This document shows, one piece after another, positions 9,401-18,273 of a stretch of DNA of 64,000 nt (position 1 is its first letter; every line of letters begins with the position of its first letter). The DNA is from Adiantum capillus-veneris (taxonomy: Eukaryota > Streptophyta > Polypodiopsida > Polypodiales > Pteridaceae), in contig CM043953.1 of NCBI GenBank assembly GCA_014529385.2, forward strand, positions 74,734,372 to 74,798,371, written 5' to 3'. Both the position numbers and the translations under genes were made by a program. The notes beneath the pieces were generated by a model that was not told the DNA's origin, made no database searches, and saw only the letters and a list, made by a program, of their open reading frames with translations.

Positions 9401-10715
9401 CGAGTTAAACAAGATACAAGCTCAAGCTGAGGCTAAGGAGCGACAACAACGTATAAGACAAAAACGAGAGGCTAACCTTGGGGTCACAAATGCATTCCAC
9501 ATGGAAATCGAAGAGGATGGGTTGGACTCTGACACACCTCTACGATACCCCATTGAGTTAAATAGTGCCTATGGAAAAGTGCTATATAACGCCTTATTGG
9601 ACACGGGTGCTAAATACAATCTGCTATCCTATGGGGTGTGGTGTCAGTTAGGGAAGCCACCTCTATCTGAGAGTATTATCCAATTCAAGGGTGTCAACAA
9701 GAAAAAAACTACGGTTTTTGGAATCTGGCACACTTCTGTCAGTTATGACAATGGGGTGGTAGCTCAAGACTTTTTGGTCATGCCTACTGGAACTATGGAG
9801 GGTAATATAAACCTAGGCCGCACGTGGATGATAGCCACCAAATGCACTATTGATTGGGGGACTGGGGGTGTTACAACACAAAAACCAACTCTTAGCCCTA
9901 CCACTCAAGCCATAGTCCCTGAGATATTGCCCAAGGAAATAAAACCCAAGACATTGCATGTCCAGGAGGTTGAACCATACGTCCCCATAGCCCAACTCTC
10001 TAGAGCTTCAACTGATATAGTTGAAAGAAAGCTTGAGACACACAAGAACCATCCTAATATAATAGAGAAAACATACAAGTGGGTCCCTAAAGCTTCCTTA
10101 GTGACCATACCTAGTGCTAAAAAACGGAAACCTAGTAAGAACCATACCACTCACTCCAAGAAATGTAAAGAAACGCTGCGTTGGATTCCTAAACGACTAT
10201 TGGAAGCCCAAGGATACTATGAAGGAAATGATCAAATCTGGGTGCCCAAACGTAAAGTGTACTCTTACCTGTCACCTGGCCCATGTAAACCCAATCCTGT
10301 GGCTCCAAAACAAATTGAAAATCGCGGAAAGGAAAAAATCATGGAATGTTACACACCCGTTCTAGAGCTAGTTTGGGTACCAAAGAAAGAACGATTTGTT
10401 CCACCTAGCTCAGGAAGGGGGGAGTCCCATGAAGATTCTAGCTCCTCATGTAATACATCCATAGAGGTAAAAGCTTCTACACAGCCTCCATCTATAGTAG
10501 TGGACCTCCATGAAGCTACAAAAGAATCCACACCTCCCAGTGTTCAAGAATCACCTAATGAACCACTTCAAGTTCGATCCTGGGAGAGTACCTTACCACC
10601 GTTGCAACTTGCCGAGGCACCTAGGGTAATAACAAACTACTGGAAAAAATCCTCACCTATTACCAACTGGAACAATTGGTTTCAAAGGGTGACAAGCTCA
10701 TTTCAAACGGTATGA
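6423..10715 (+). CDS. pol: Pol polyprotein: RT, RNase H, integrase, second protease-like domain
   Basis: A 1430-residue ORF. Reverse transcriptase covers about residues 120-330 with catalytic Asp in FLDGYSGY (D212) and FLDDLCVYS (D276, D277). RNase H starts at HIDASNFAIG near 420. Integrase has a GHF...CDECQ zinc-binding head (about 625-670) and a D,D35E core: D696 in GLDFVGP, D758 in SDNGTHF, E794 in QAEST. After integrase comes a retropepsin-like domain (about 1020-1145) with LLDTGAKYN (D1060) and an LGRTWM motif, then four W(V/I)PK motifs at 1220, 1254, 1273 and 1318. The frame is also open upstream to 6324, overlapping gag by about 76 nt, so frameshifting is possible, but I see no clear slippery site; restart after the gag stop is equally plausible. 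Confidence 0.92.
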   Translation: MEAQTNAQPESIDLHPAPEHFKSYTTGEAKVVYTKAQRIPIDGNNGIYDGLAIVKEIELADPGEESKPVFIAQDLTEVEEAVLKELLKEFKDVFAWTYHDMKGVPPSVVQHTIPMISTAKPVQQRPYPMNPKYAKIIQEELEKLIKCGFIYPIEHSEWVSPIVIVPKKNGKLRVCVDLKKVNAATRRDHYPLPYSEHVLERVAGKEAYSFLDGYSGYNQITIALEDQAKTAFITEFGVFAFRVMAFGLTNAPATFQRLINTAFKEYLREFCEAFLDDLCVYSSWKEHLSCLRKVFEKCRLYRISLNPFKCQFWVKHGVILGHIVSKNGISTDESKIKVILELPPPTNYKGVQRFMGHVGYYRRFILFFAEIAHPLYKLLIEFKWTEECDQAYEQLKKTLASAPILRTPNWDVIFHVHIDASNFAIGCVLTQPGEHKLDYPISFASRQLNDAERNYTTTEREGLAMVYAVKKFRYYLLANKFVFYVDHQALLYLVNKPCSTGRITRWLLILLEFDFTIVVRSGKRHVMADHLSRIPNGEAPTGVDDELPDTSLFIVETMPEWSENIVNFLANGFPPKELRKDIARRLVKECEPYCLIAGTLYRLGKDDILRRCAREDEYLYILQEAHMGIAGGHFSGDLTARKVLQSGYWWPTLFKDASLFTKGCDECQRYKTTQHKDRMPLHPIKVTQPFEKWGLDFVGPISPAARNTQSRYILVATDYVTKWAEAKASQKADARTTAKFLFENIITRFGCPFEIVSDNGTHFINEVIRELTTTFMISHHKSTPYYPQANGQAESTNKTLISILTKTVEAHRTDWDLKLTSALWAYRTAYKVAINCTPFKMVYGQEAVMPWEFVIPSLRVASQEGWNGNPLTERLFILEKLDEERQLAVQNALVEKDRRKKWFDRHVKDKDIKVGDKVLMYGVRKEKRKLKYAGKGPYRVCEITPQGTLRVETLDGVETIGFLNGSKFKRYYDPLSQEELRAIHQKKAAKAQTELNKIQAQAEAKERQQRIRQKREANLGVTNAFHMEIEEDGLDSDTPLRYPIELNSAYGKVLYNALLDTGAKYNLLSYGVWCQLGKPPLSESIIQFKGVNKKKTTVFGIWHTSVSYDNGVVAQDFLVMPTGTMEGNINLGRTWMIATKCTIDWGTGGVTTQKPTLSPTTQAIVPEILPKEIKPKTLHVQEVEPYVPIAQLSRASTDIVERKLETHKNHPNIIEKTYKWVPKASLVTIPSAKKRKPSKNHTTHSKKCKETLRWIPKRLLEAQGYYEGNDQIWVPKRKVYSYLSPGPCKPNPVAPKQIENRGKEKIMECYTPVLELVWVPKKERFVPPSSGRGESHEDSSSSCNTSIEVKASTQPPSIVVDLHEATKESTPPSVQESPNEPLQVRSWESTLPPLQLAEAPRVITNYWKKSSPITNWNNWFQRVTSSFQTV

Positions 10716-10718
10716 TCT

Positions 10719-10736
10719 ACCCAAGGCAGGGGGGAG
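10719..10736 (+). other. Internal polypurine-tract-like sequence
   Basis: AAGGCAGGGGGGAGTG lies immediately after the pol stop, the place where a plant gypsy element normally has its polypurine tract and 3' LTR. Here about 2 kb of extra sequence follows before the true tract at 12752-12765. It could serve as a second plus-strand primer or be a relic of an ancestral 3' end. Confidence 0.4.
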
Positions 10737-10814
10737 TGTTTGTGGACATCCATCATTCATTTGTTTCCCTCTCAATCTTTTTCCCTGACCTCTTAATCTC
10801 CGATCTTAGGGAAT

Positions 10815-10826
10815 GTATATATATAG
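10815..10826 (+). promoter_or_regulatory. Candidate internal TATA box before the third ORF
   Basis: GTATATATATAGCC lies about 180 bp upstream of the ATG at 10998, after pol has ended. Its spacing would allow a subgenomic transcript for the small ORF. Support is by motif and position only; AT-rich runs are common here. Confidence 0.3.
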
Positions 10827-10997
10827 CCTTATACTCACAAAAAAACAAAAATAGTAAAGAGCAAGAGCGCCTAGCAATGAGAGAGCACCCTATCAGATCT
10901 TACATATAAGTCCAAATTCACCGTGTCAATTCAAGCAACACACAAAAACAACTCTTATGTTTTAAAGGCCTAACCAAATCTATCTGTCTTGTCAGAA

Positions 10998-11420
10998 ATG
11001 GCTACTTCACCAGAGGCATGCACTTCTATTTTTGATGAAAGGTACCCCTTGTCTTTTCAACAAGTGTTCTACGTATGCTACTCTATACTTTCTTGCGAAT
11101 GGGATTTGATAGAGAGCCTTGCATGTGAGAGAAATTTTGAGGAGTTAGAATGGCTGATACGTCTATGGCTAACTAGTGATCCCTACCCAGTAGCGAATGT
11201 GTCTCCAATGGCACATGCTTATTCTTTTGCACAAGATGAGTATCCACGCATCACGAGGTTCTTGATTAGCATGCTTGCACAAGAGGATGATGAAGAGGAA
11301 CTAATAGAGACCGAGGAAGACTATGGCCTCACGGACAACGATTTTATTTATCTAGATGATGAGGATAGAGGCCTAGCCTTAGGGTGGCCACCCGGTTTAT
11401 ATAATATCCTCTTTCCTTGA
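10998..11420 (+). CDS. Small accessory protein of element 1 (unknown function)
   Basis: A 140-residue ORF starting at ATG 10998 (the frame extends three codons upstream without another ATG). It is rich in aromatic residues in the first half (QQVFYVCYSILSCEW) and strongly acidic near the C terminus (EDDEEELIETEEDYG). I see no signal peptide, clear membrane helix, zinc knuckle or known catalytic motif, so it does not look like an envelope protein. Extra ORFs outside gag-pol are known in Tat/Ogre-type elements, which fits the position, but this product is not recognised. It sits 282 bp downstream of pol, between a polypurine-like tract with a TATA-like motif and a long non-coding region. Confidence 0.55.
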   Translation: MATSPEACTSIFDERYPLSFQQVFYVCYSILSCEWDLIESLACERNFEELEWLIRLWLTSDPYPVANVSPMAHAYSFAQDEYPRITRFLISMLAQEDDEEELIETEEDYGLTDNDFIYLDDEDRGLALGWPPGLYNILFP

Positions 11421-12751
11421 TTCTAAAAGGGGTGACAGATAGGTAGGTTAGGGGTCTAGATTGTGTTTTGAGTTTGTTTTTTAGGAGTTTTAATTTTTCC
11501 CACTGATGTGCCTCCTGGAGGTATTCCTTTTGTTTCCTAGTGTGTACAGGAGCGTGTTGCTATTGATAGGATTTGGACCTTCATGGAACCTTCAAATCAA
11601 GCACGACCATCAACACAAACAGGTGTTTCTTGTCCATTAGCATTGCCCTTATCTTTTTGCATCCATGTTTGTCTGCTTTGATTGTGATTGGTAGCATAAT
11701 ATTCAGCGCATTTGCTTAGTATCAAACATTTAATTCAATGTAATGTTTTGTCATAGTCACTTGTTTAGGGGTAAAAATCAAGCAGTCCGACTAAGCTAGT
11801 TTGACCAAGTTAGATATTAGAAATCTTCTCTTAATACCATGGGGAATGCCTTCCTAATAACAATGGTTACTTAGGTTCTTAATCCGACTTAGGCAGCATT
11901 GTGTGAAATGTACTAGGGCTTTCTAGTGGGCTTAACCCTATTGACCTTTAGCTTAAGTATTATAAAGGGAGTTTACTAATGTGATGAGCCTGGGGAGTGT
12001 AACAATGTTATATGACCCCCCAAAGTTACAAAATTTAAATGCTGAAAATGAACAAGCAAAAAATCAAAGTGCCACAATGTAAAATTTTAAGCTGGAAGAG
12101 AAATGTCAGCTTGATTTGGTACTTCACTCACATGTATCGCCTATGGTACTAGAGCCCTAGAGGTTCCCAGTGTGGGCGCTTTTCCTTGAAAAGCAAAAAA
12201 CCCAAGGCATACAAAATAAGCACCCACTTCATAATTGAATCACTATGAAAAGACTTTGGGGGGTCAAAGAAAAAGTAATCAGTCAGGCGATGATTTCATG
12301 AGAAATTCCTTTTATGGTAGCTTAACTACAAGGTTTTCTAGATATAGCCTCTAGTCAGCCCTCGAACATGAATACTTGGCTCTCGCGATTAAACAACTTA
12401 ACTGACCACAGAAAGTTAAGAAGCTTACCCATGGTATTAATATTCGATCTCTAGTGCCTTTCGACCGTCAAATTAGCGACCCCAGACTTGTTTAATTTTT
12501 TGCCTTTACATCTGTTTATGCATTTGATTACATTGCAATTTAATGTTCATTGCTAACAAATTGTTTGAAATTCTTTGACCAATCAATTTTTCTATCTAAA
12601 ACTGCATATGCTTTTTAAGAGAATGCAATTACTGTGCCAATGTTGTTTGATTTTGCAGTGACTGAAGAAGGCTAAGGACATTCATCTCAAATGCTCTTCC
12701 ACCTCGACGAACCAGCTTCAACTCCATAGCTTCCGAGGACGGAATCTACAT
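11421..12751 (+). other. 3' non-coding region of element 1
   Basis: About 1.3 kb without a credible ORF. A perfect 13 bp inverted repeat, TGACCCCCCAAAG at 12013-12025 and its complement at 12254-12266, encloses about 230 bp and could form a stem in the RNA. Otherwise AT-rich unique sequence. Confidence 0.6.
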
Positions 12752-12765
12752 CAGGAAGGGGGGCA
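12752..12765 (+). other. Polypurine tract of element 1
   Basis: AGGAAGGGGGGCA abuts the TG of the 3' LTR at 12766. This is the expected primer for plus-strand DNA synthesis. Confidence 0.85.
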
Positions 12766-13050
12766 TGTTAACCCTCACGGCACACGGACACCCTATGATC
12801 TATAAACGTTGTATTATTTAGAGTCAGGTACCGGGCTTGTCGGTCCAATAGGGAAAGGTAGAGTGATCGTCGATGAGAGGCGCACTTTAACTTGAACATT
12901 CAAGGGATTAGTTGGTTAAGCATGGGCGCCCAAGTGTGAATGGGGTGAGCTCCTATAAAAGCCAACTAAACCTAATTTTTACTCATTCTCTCATTTGTGC
13001 AATTGAAGAGTGCTCTTGCTCCATCTCCATCTTCTTCTTCTTCACCTCCT

Positions 13051-13082
<32 letters not shown>

Positions 13083-13333
13083 GGAGAGTGTGTGTGCGAT
13101 CGAGCATTACGAAGGCACGACGGCGGCGAAGCGGTTGAGCGCGGCACGACTGCAGCTTCTTCTTCATCGCGGCGAGGAATCCACCACGAAGGCGAGCGTA
13201 GAGCGGTGAGTGACACACCCTTTGTTTTCTTGAGCTTGCTAGTTTAGGCTTGTTGTGTGCTTGGAGCCGTTTGTGGCTCGCACACGGTGTATTGGCAAGT
13301 CCCTTGCTTCGACAGTGCGGCAAGGAGTGCACA
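12766..13333 (+). repeat. 3' LTR of element 1
   Basis: A 568 bp copy of 28-599, with a shorter GA run near 13069-13087. It is followed by the second copy of the AGACC target duplication at 13334-13338. An ORF that appears to run from LINE sequence into this LTR on the minus strand is a junction artefact. Confidence 0.95.
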
Positions 13334-13556
13334 AGACCAAAGAGAGTTGGTGACAATGGACATCCATGTTTAACCCCAATAGTGCTTACAAAAATTTCTG
13401 AAATTTCTCTTCCCATGCGCAATTGACAAATCACCTTCTCATAGATTCGAGAAACCGTAAGCATAAACTCACTTGGCACTTGGAGTTCTTCCATCCTTCT
13501 CCACAAATTGTTACGTGGAATCATATCAAAGGCTTTCTTAAAGTCCACAAAACAAC
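13334..13556 (-). pseudogene. LINE reverse transcriptase, central fragment
   Basis: On the minus strand this encodes FVDFKKAFDMIPRNNLW, a classic L1-type RT motif with the first catalytic Asp, then GVKHGCPLSPTLFGL. The frame is intact across this piece. It is cut on its 3' side by element 1 at 13334 and on its 5' side by the solo LTR at 13557. The ACAAC duplication (13552-13556 and 15199-15203) marks the second cut. Joining the flanks in frame is consistent with the LINE having been intact before both insertions. Confidence 0.92.
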
Positions 13557-15198
13557 TGTAATGGAATTTGCCTATTCAATTTGAGAATAGCGGAATTTAA
13601 TGAGAGTACTTTCAAGAAATGATTTTGTGAGCATAGCGGGTAGACATAATTGAAGATAGCAACATAATCATAGCAATTAGTTAACTTGGCATAGACAATA
13701 CTTTTGCAAGAGAGAGAGTTTAGAGAACATGACAACTTTTGCAAGAGAGAGAGTTTAGAGAACATGACAACAATTGAGGACCGGATTTATGTGGAGCCGG
13801 TCCCCCCTCCAATAGGCATTTGTATTATGATTTCTCCCATAAAGAGAGACTTGTTACAATACAGTCTTTGTGTTCCTTGTGACCTAGGTGATGCCATGAA
13901 GATGGAAGGCTTCATGCACCACAAACATAACATAAACTTGAAGAAAGCTTTAACTATCCCAAGCCTCAGTCCCAAGACCTCAAACACCTTCGAAGGTGGA
14001 GAGAGCTAGCAGGGAATGAGGGTAGGGAAGAGGAAGAAGAAACATTTTGTAGGAGAAAGAATTAGTTCCTCACTTATCATACTCTTGTTGCTAGCATACA
14101 TAATAGCATAGTAATGAAGAAGAAGGAGATGGCAAGCCTAAGCATTGAAGCATGGCTCTTGGTTGGATTTGCACTCCATAGCCAAGAGTGTTGGTGTAGG
14201 CTCTCAACCTCTACTTGCTTCGAGAGGGAGCTCTTGCACTTTGCATATCACACAATGAGAGTGCTTGTGAGTGTGTGTGGGTGAGTATACCCCCTAGGCA
14301 CCCCCCTAGCTTGCTTGGGTCGACCCCCCCTTGTAGCTCATGCCTGAAGCTCATTGGACCCCTCCAGGCCTAGCCAATCACAAGCAAGAGCCATTACAAG
14401 CAACATGGGTAGCCTTGGGACAAGTGTCCCCCTTTCCCCTTTGAGAGAGAGGACTTGATAAATGCTAAAACAATTAGATAATTCATGTAATTTATCATTG
14501 GACCCCTTTGAAGCCTAGCCAATAGGCTTCAAGCAACACATGTAGGTAACATGGGTAGGGGCCTGACATGTGTCCTTGCTGCCTCTTCAAGATGGGCTTC
14601 CCTTGTGTGTGTGAGTGGGTGTTCTCTCTCTAGGCCCTAGGAAAAGGGCTCACCCCCCCTCTTGTAGGAATGCTTTTGACTTTTAGGTGATCAAGCACCT
14701 TACTCACCAAGCATGACAAAGCACTTGAACTAGGGGGGGTTCCCACAAGCATCTCAGGCAAGCTTCTCAAGGCACCTCAAGTACTTTAATCATGCAGCAA
14801 GTCAAGCACCTCAAGCATGGAGCCAGTCAAGCACCTCAAGCATCTTAATCAAGCACCTCAAGCATGACAAGCACCTCAAGCAGGACAAGCACCTCGAGCT
14901 TGGGCCGGGTTCCTACCTCAAGCTCAGCCCTAGCTTACTTAAGGTCAAAAGGACTTTTACACACATTTATTGGAGGTCTTCAATGAAGCTAACCCTAAGG
15001 TCTTATGCTCCATTGGTTAGCCTTGCTCTTTGATAGACCATCTCCCTTTTGGGCCCCTTTACATTGGCCCCGTGTTGAGATAGATCTAAAAGCACATACC
15101 TATATCTTAACACTTGTTCCCGTTTATTCTCCCACATTAAGTGATCAATTTAATATGAGAAAATCATTTGGGTTAGTTAGATATTAGATTTTATGACA
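13557..15198. mobile_element. Solo LTR or small LTR-type insertion in the LINE
   Basis: A 1642 bp insertion with TGTAATGG at the left and TATGACA at the right (TG...CA ends), flanked by a perfect 5 bp duplication ACAAC at 13552-13556 and 15199-15203. It has no coding capacity and I see no direct terminal repeat inside it, so a solo LTR left by LTR-LTR recombination is the best reading. Internal repeats are present: a 35 bp duplication at 13701-13770, two diverged copies of a segment beginning CATTGGACCCCT near 14352 and 14497, and a cluster of CAAGCACCTCAAGCAT-like units at about 14765-14900. Orientation and family are not established. Confidence 0.8.
13701..13770. repeat. 35 bp tandem duplication inside the solo LTR
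   Basis: Two adjacent copies of a unit beginning CTTTTGCAAGAGAGAGAG, starting at 13701 and 13736, nearly identical, suggesting a recent slippage or local duplication. Confidence 0.9.
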
Positions 15199-17037
15199 AC
15201 AACAATACAATCGCTTGCCTTTCAACTGACTTTCCTCCATGAGAACACGAAGAGTGACAAGATGATCAATGGTGCTATGGCATCGACGAAAACCCGCTTG
15301 TCCCTTTGCACGCTTGTCATTCTCTTCAGCCCAATCACTCAATTTCATCTCCATTATGCACCCAAACAACTTTGCCATAAGAGACCCAATCATTATAGTC
15401 CGGTAGTTGCTTACATTCTTTACATCCCCTCCTTTATGCAAAGGCTTAACCCAATTAGTACTCCAATCATAAGGTATACCATGTTGAAGTGCAAGGTTGA
15501 ACATATCACACATCCACTCATGGGTAAAATCTCTCGTCCATTTGATCATCTCCGGCTTGATACCTTGAAGATCTCCCGCTTTGCGAGTGGCCAACTTTTC
15601 AAGCCTACCGCATACATCCTCAATAGTAAAAAAAGACGGCATACATGGGAGTGAACCATAAAATGGCATTTTTTCAGTATTTGCTTGCTCATATAATTGC
15701 CTACAATGTGTGTACATATTCACTAGACTCAAGTTACCAAAATTCTCAACCCACTTGCCTCTCAAGTTTCTCCAAAATCTTCCACATGCATGTGCCTTTT
15801 CTTGGACTTGAAATTCTTGTTGCTTTACTTCCCATCTTCTTCTCTTCTTTTGAATCAATGCCTTGTATGTATGCAAATGACTTTGATAGTTGTCTTTGTC
15901 CATAGTTGCATCAAGCTTTATCAAGGACTTTCGAGCATCTTGACATTCTTTATCAAACCACCTTTTGCGTGATCTATCTTTGTTGATACCATGGAGATGC
16001 TTTATGGCAAAGCATTCTTCCGCACAAGAACAAATAGCTTTCTTGAAAGCTTCCCATTTAGTTTTCAATGGTGCATCACATTGAAGCTTTGTCATCCATA
16101 ATTTTTGCTCAACCATTTCAATGTACATTGGTGCCCGTTTGAAATCCATACATAGTGATAACTTCTCTTTCCTTTGGCTGAGATTATCATGCTTAGTTGC
16201 TTCTCCACATGAAAGGTCAATACATAAGGTGCGATGGTCGGATTCCGGGGTCCATTGACCAAACATAAAACTCTTTATGCGATACATGATGGCTTCAGAG
16301 AGTGGCATATAGTCAATCACACTATCCCCATTATGTCTCCTACATGTAAATCCATTGGTTCCACTCGACAAAGATACACCATTGGCAATGAGCATACCCG
16401 TGCTATTACACATGTGTAAAAGTAACTTTCCATAGTGATCCGGCTCTTTCTCATCCATTGAAGTACGATCATACAAGTGAACTTCCTCCAACTCCCTTGA
16501 AATGTATGGCATATCAAATTGTTGAGTATCATGTTGCAATGTTTTTGTGCGAGCATTCATATCCCCAAATACAATAACATCACCTTCACCTTTGAAATAA
16601 GCAATGTCCTCTTCCAAATCAGAAAATGGTTGATCTCTATCCATGCAAGCATAAAAGGGAGAATCATGATGAGGAATGTAGCAACCGGCTACAAAAATGG
16701 GTGCTCTTTTTGGTGTCATAATTTTCAGCCATACATAACGTTTGTACTTGTCATCTTTCACAATTGATACAAAATCTTCCAATCCTTTCTTAACCATACA
16801 TGCTAACCCTCCTTGTCCTCTTCGTTGCTTGAGATTCTTTGACCACATCAATGAATGTACATTGTAATCCTCCAAGCCGTTAATCCTTTGTGTATCATGC
16901 TCCCAAGTTTCAACAAGAAGTACAACATCGGCTTTGCTTGTTAGTTCATCAATGCCAACCCCCGCATTCCATGGGTATCCATTACAATTCCAAAAGCATA
17001 GTTTCAATTGTAACTCGGTCTCATAGGTCACGCATCC
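15199..17037 (-). pseudogene. LINE ORF2: endonuclease and start of reverse transcriptase
   Basis: On the minus strand the frame runs from just after the ORF1 stop (17038-17040) down to the ACAAC site where the solo LTR interrupts it. The N-terminal 250 residues form an apurinic-type endonuclease: CFWNCNGYPWN, VVLLVETWEHD, VFGDMNART and SDHRTL. A linker follows, then the RT start with VKPLHKGG, NYRTIMIGS and GQAGFRRCHST. There is no ATG at the head of ORF2. It is in the same frame as ORF1, separated only by a TAG, so translation may depend on stop readthrough or restart. The protein continues at 13556 and then at 27. No other stop is visible in this piece. Confidence 0.9.
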
Positions 17038-17988
17038 CTATTTGCTTGAGAGACTTGCCTCCTCCTTGGGCACATTTTCTTCATGAGAGATCTCCTTGTT
17101 TTTATTATTCTTTTCCTCATATGCCTTGCGACGCATATTTTGTTGCTTAATAGTGCGATCTTCACATACAAAACATTTTGTATCCCTCAAATAGATCCAA
17201 CTATTATCAAGGATAATCTTTCGCTTGGTCTCATCCGGCATGGTGCATACAATTGGCCGTTCTCCCGAGCGAGGAGCTCCTTGCTTCCCCACTCTATGTG
17301 CTCCATAGACCATAACTCCGGACATGCCAAAGTGGGTTTTGAAGAAATCTTCAATACCAATGGCAAGAGAAGGAGGTGTCTCTAACTTCTCTTCGAGAAT
17401 TCCACGAATAACAATGTTCTTGGAACGTCGCTCCCGTTCCTTCAACTCCTCCACATCCACATTCTCAACATTCTTTGTTTGAACCATAGCTTGCATGAGT
17501 GAGGAATTAGAAACCACATTGCTACCACATACATCAGCCCAAGACTTGTTTATGCATACATTTTTCATGTCGCATACATCCCGGCTCATAGTGTCAAATT
17601 TCTCCTCTTTCAATACATGGTCATGCTTTACTTTGCTCATCCGCTCCTTCAAAGCATTCAAGTCCACAAGAGAGCGTTTACATTCCTTGACTTCCTCTTC
17701 AAGTTGCATCAAACGTGTTGTTTGCATCTCAAGTGTCCTCTTGAGATTCTCATTCTCAACCACAAGTACCCTTAGTGTGCCATTCTCCATTGCAAGTGCT
17801 CGTAAGTCTTCGCCTTGTTTGTTTACGGTCTCTTGCAATGATACCAAGTACGCCATGATCATGGTTTCCGATGTCGTTGGTTGGGTGGTTGTGTTGCTAT
17901 CTCCACACTTAGGAGATTTTGGATCATTTTCCACAATGGTTGTGGACCTTGTTGAAGAAGAAGAACCCTTGTGAGTGCCGGAAGACAT
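17038..17988 (-). CDS. LINE ORF1 (coiled-coil RNA-binding protein)
   Basis: A 316-residue ORF with the layout of L1-type ORF1: a Ser/Thr-rich N terminus, a leucine-rich coiled coil (about residues 45-125), and a C-terminal nucleic-acid-binding part beginning RRSKNIVIRGILEE near 188 and continuing through VYGAHRVGKQ. There is no CCHC knuckle. Such proteins bind the LINE RNA and form the retrotransposition particle with ORF2 protein. The ORF is intact and starts at an ATG. It ends in AAA TAG followed by G, and ORF2 resumes in the same frame, as in readthrough cassettes. The element's 5' end must be upstream of 17988 but its edge is not seen. Confidence 0.85.
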   Translation of the reverse strand: MSSGTHKGSSSSTRSTTIVENDPKSPKCGDSNTTTQPTTSETMIMAYLVSLQETVNKQGEDLRALAMENGTLRVLVVENENLKRTLEMQTTRLMQLEEEVKECKRSLVDLNALKERMSKVKHDHVLKEEKFDTMSRDVCDMKNVCINKSWADVCGSNVVSNSSLMQAMVQTKNVENVDVEELKERERRSKNIVIRGILEEKLETPPSLAIGIEDFFKTHFGMSGVMVYGAHRVGKQGAPRSGERPIVCTMPDETKRKIILDNSWIYLRDTKCFVCEDRTIKQQNMRRKAYEEKNNKNKEISHEENVPKEEASLSSK

Positions 17989-18219
17989 TGTATGTAAAAT
18001 AGGAGATGAGAATCAATTTTGTTGAACCTGTTCACTTCGGAAATGCTGCTATAGAAACGCCTTCCATAACTCTGAAATTTTTTGTCTTTACATCAATGCG
18101 TAGAGGACTTTGTGCTCTTCGATTGAGGCTATAGATCACCCAAATCGGAGTTCGGATGAAGAAGTTATGATCAAAAGAGTGGACTGCTGTCTACTAGGTC
18201 AAAAAACGGCTGCGTTTTT

Positions 18220-18222
<3 letters not shown>
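17989..18222 (-). other. Probable LINE 5' region
   Basis: Sequence upstream (minus strand) of ORF1 without an ORF. It holds a small foldback, AAAAAACGGCTGCGTTTTTA near 18200-18219, and ends in a GA tract at 18223. Where the LINE stops and the flanking repeat begins is not visible. Confidence 0.4.

Positions 18223-18270
<48 letters not shown>
18223..18270. repeat. (GA)n microsatellite
   Basis: About 24 uninterrupted GA units directly left of the first copy of the 1 kb repeat. The same arrangement recurs at 19759-19798, left of the second copy. Confidence 0.95.

Positions 18271-18273
<3 letters not shown>

Larger units (their letters stand above)
28..13333 (+). mobile_element. Full-length Ty3/gypsy LTR retrotransposon (element 1)
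   Basis: A complete 13.3 kb element with TG...CA LTRs at both ends and a perfect 5 bp target duplication, AGACC, at 23-27 and 13334-13338. The order is LTR, leader, gag-protease, pol (RT, RNase H, integrase, second protease-like domain), small ORF, long 3' non-coding region, polypurine tract, LTR. There is no chromodomain, and the RT and integrase motifs are of the non-chromovirus plant lineage; assignment to Tat/Athila is likely but not proven. By eye the LTRs differ by about six substitutions plus a microsatellite-length change, so insertion is recent. All three main ORFs are open, so it could be autonomous. It lies inside a minus-strand LINE. Confidence 0.95.

Noticed and set aside
10998-11420. 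Envelope gene of element 1
   Set aside because: No signal peptide, cleavage site or clear membrane anchor, and only 140 residues with an acidic tail.
13042-13548. A 168-codon minus-strand ORF starting like a LINE RT
   Set aside because: Its second half is LTR sequence of element 1; the ORF is a junction artefact. Only 13334-13556 is LINE.
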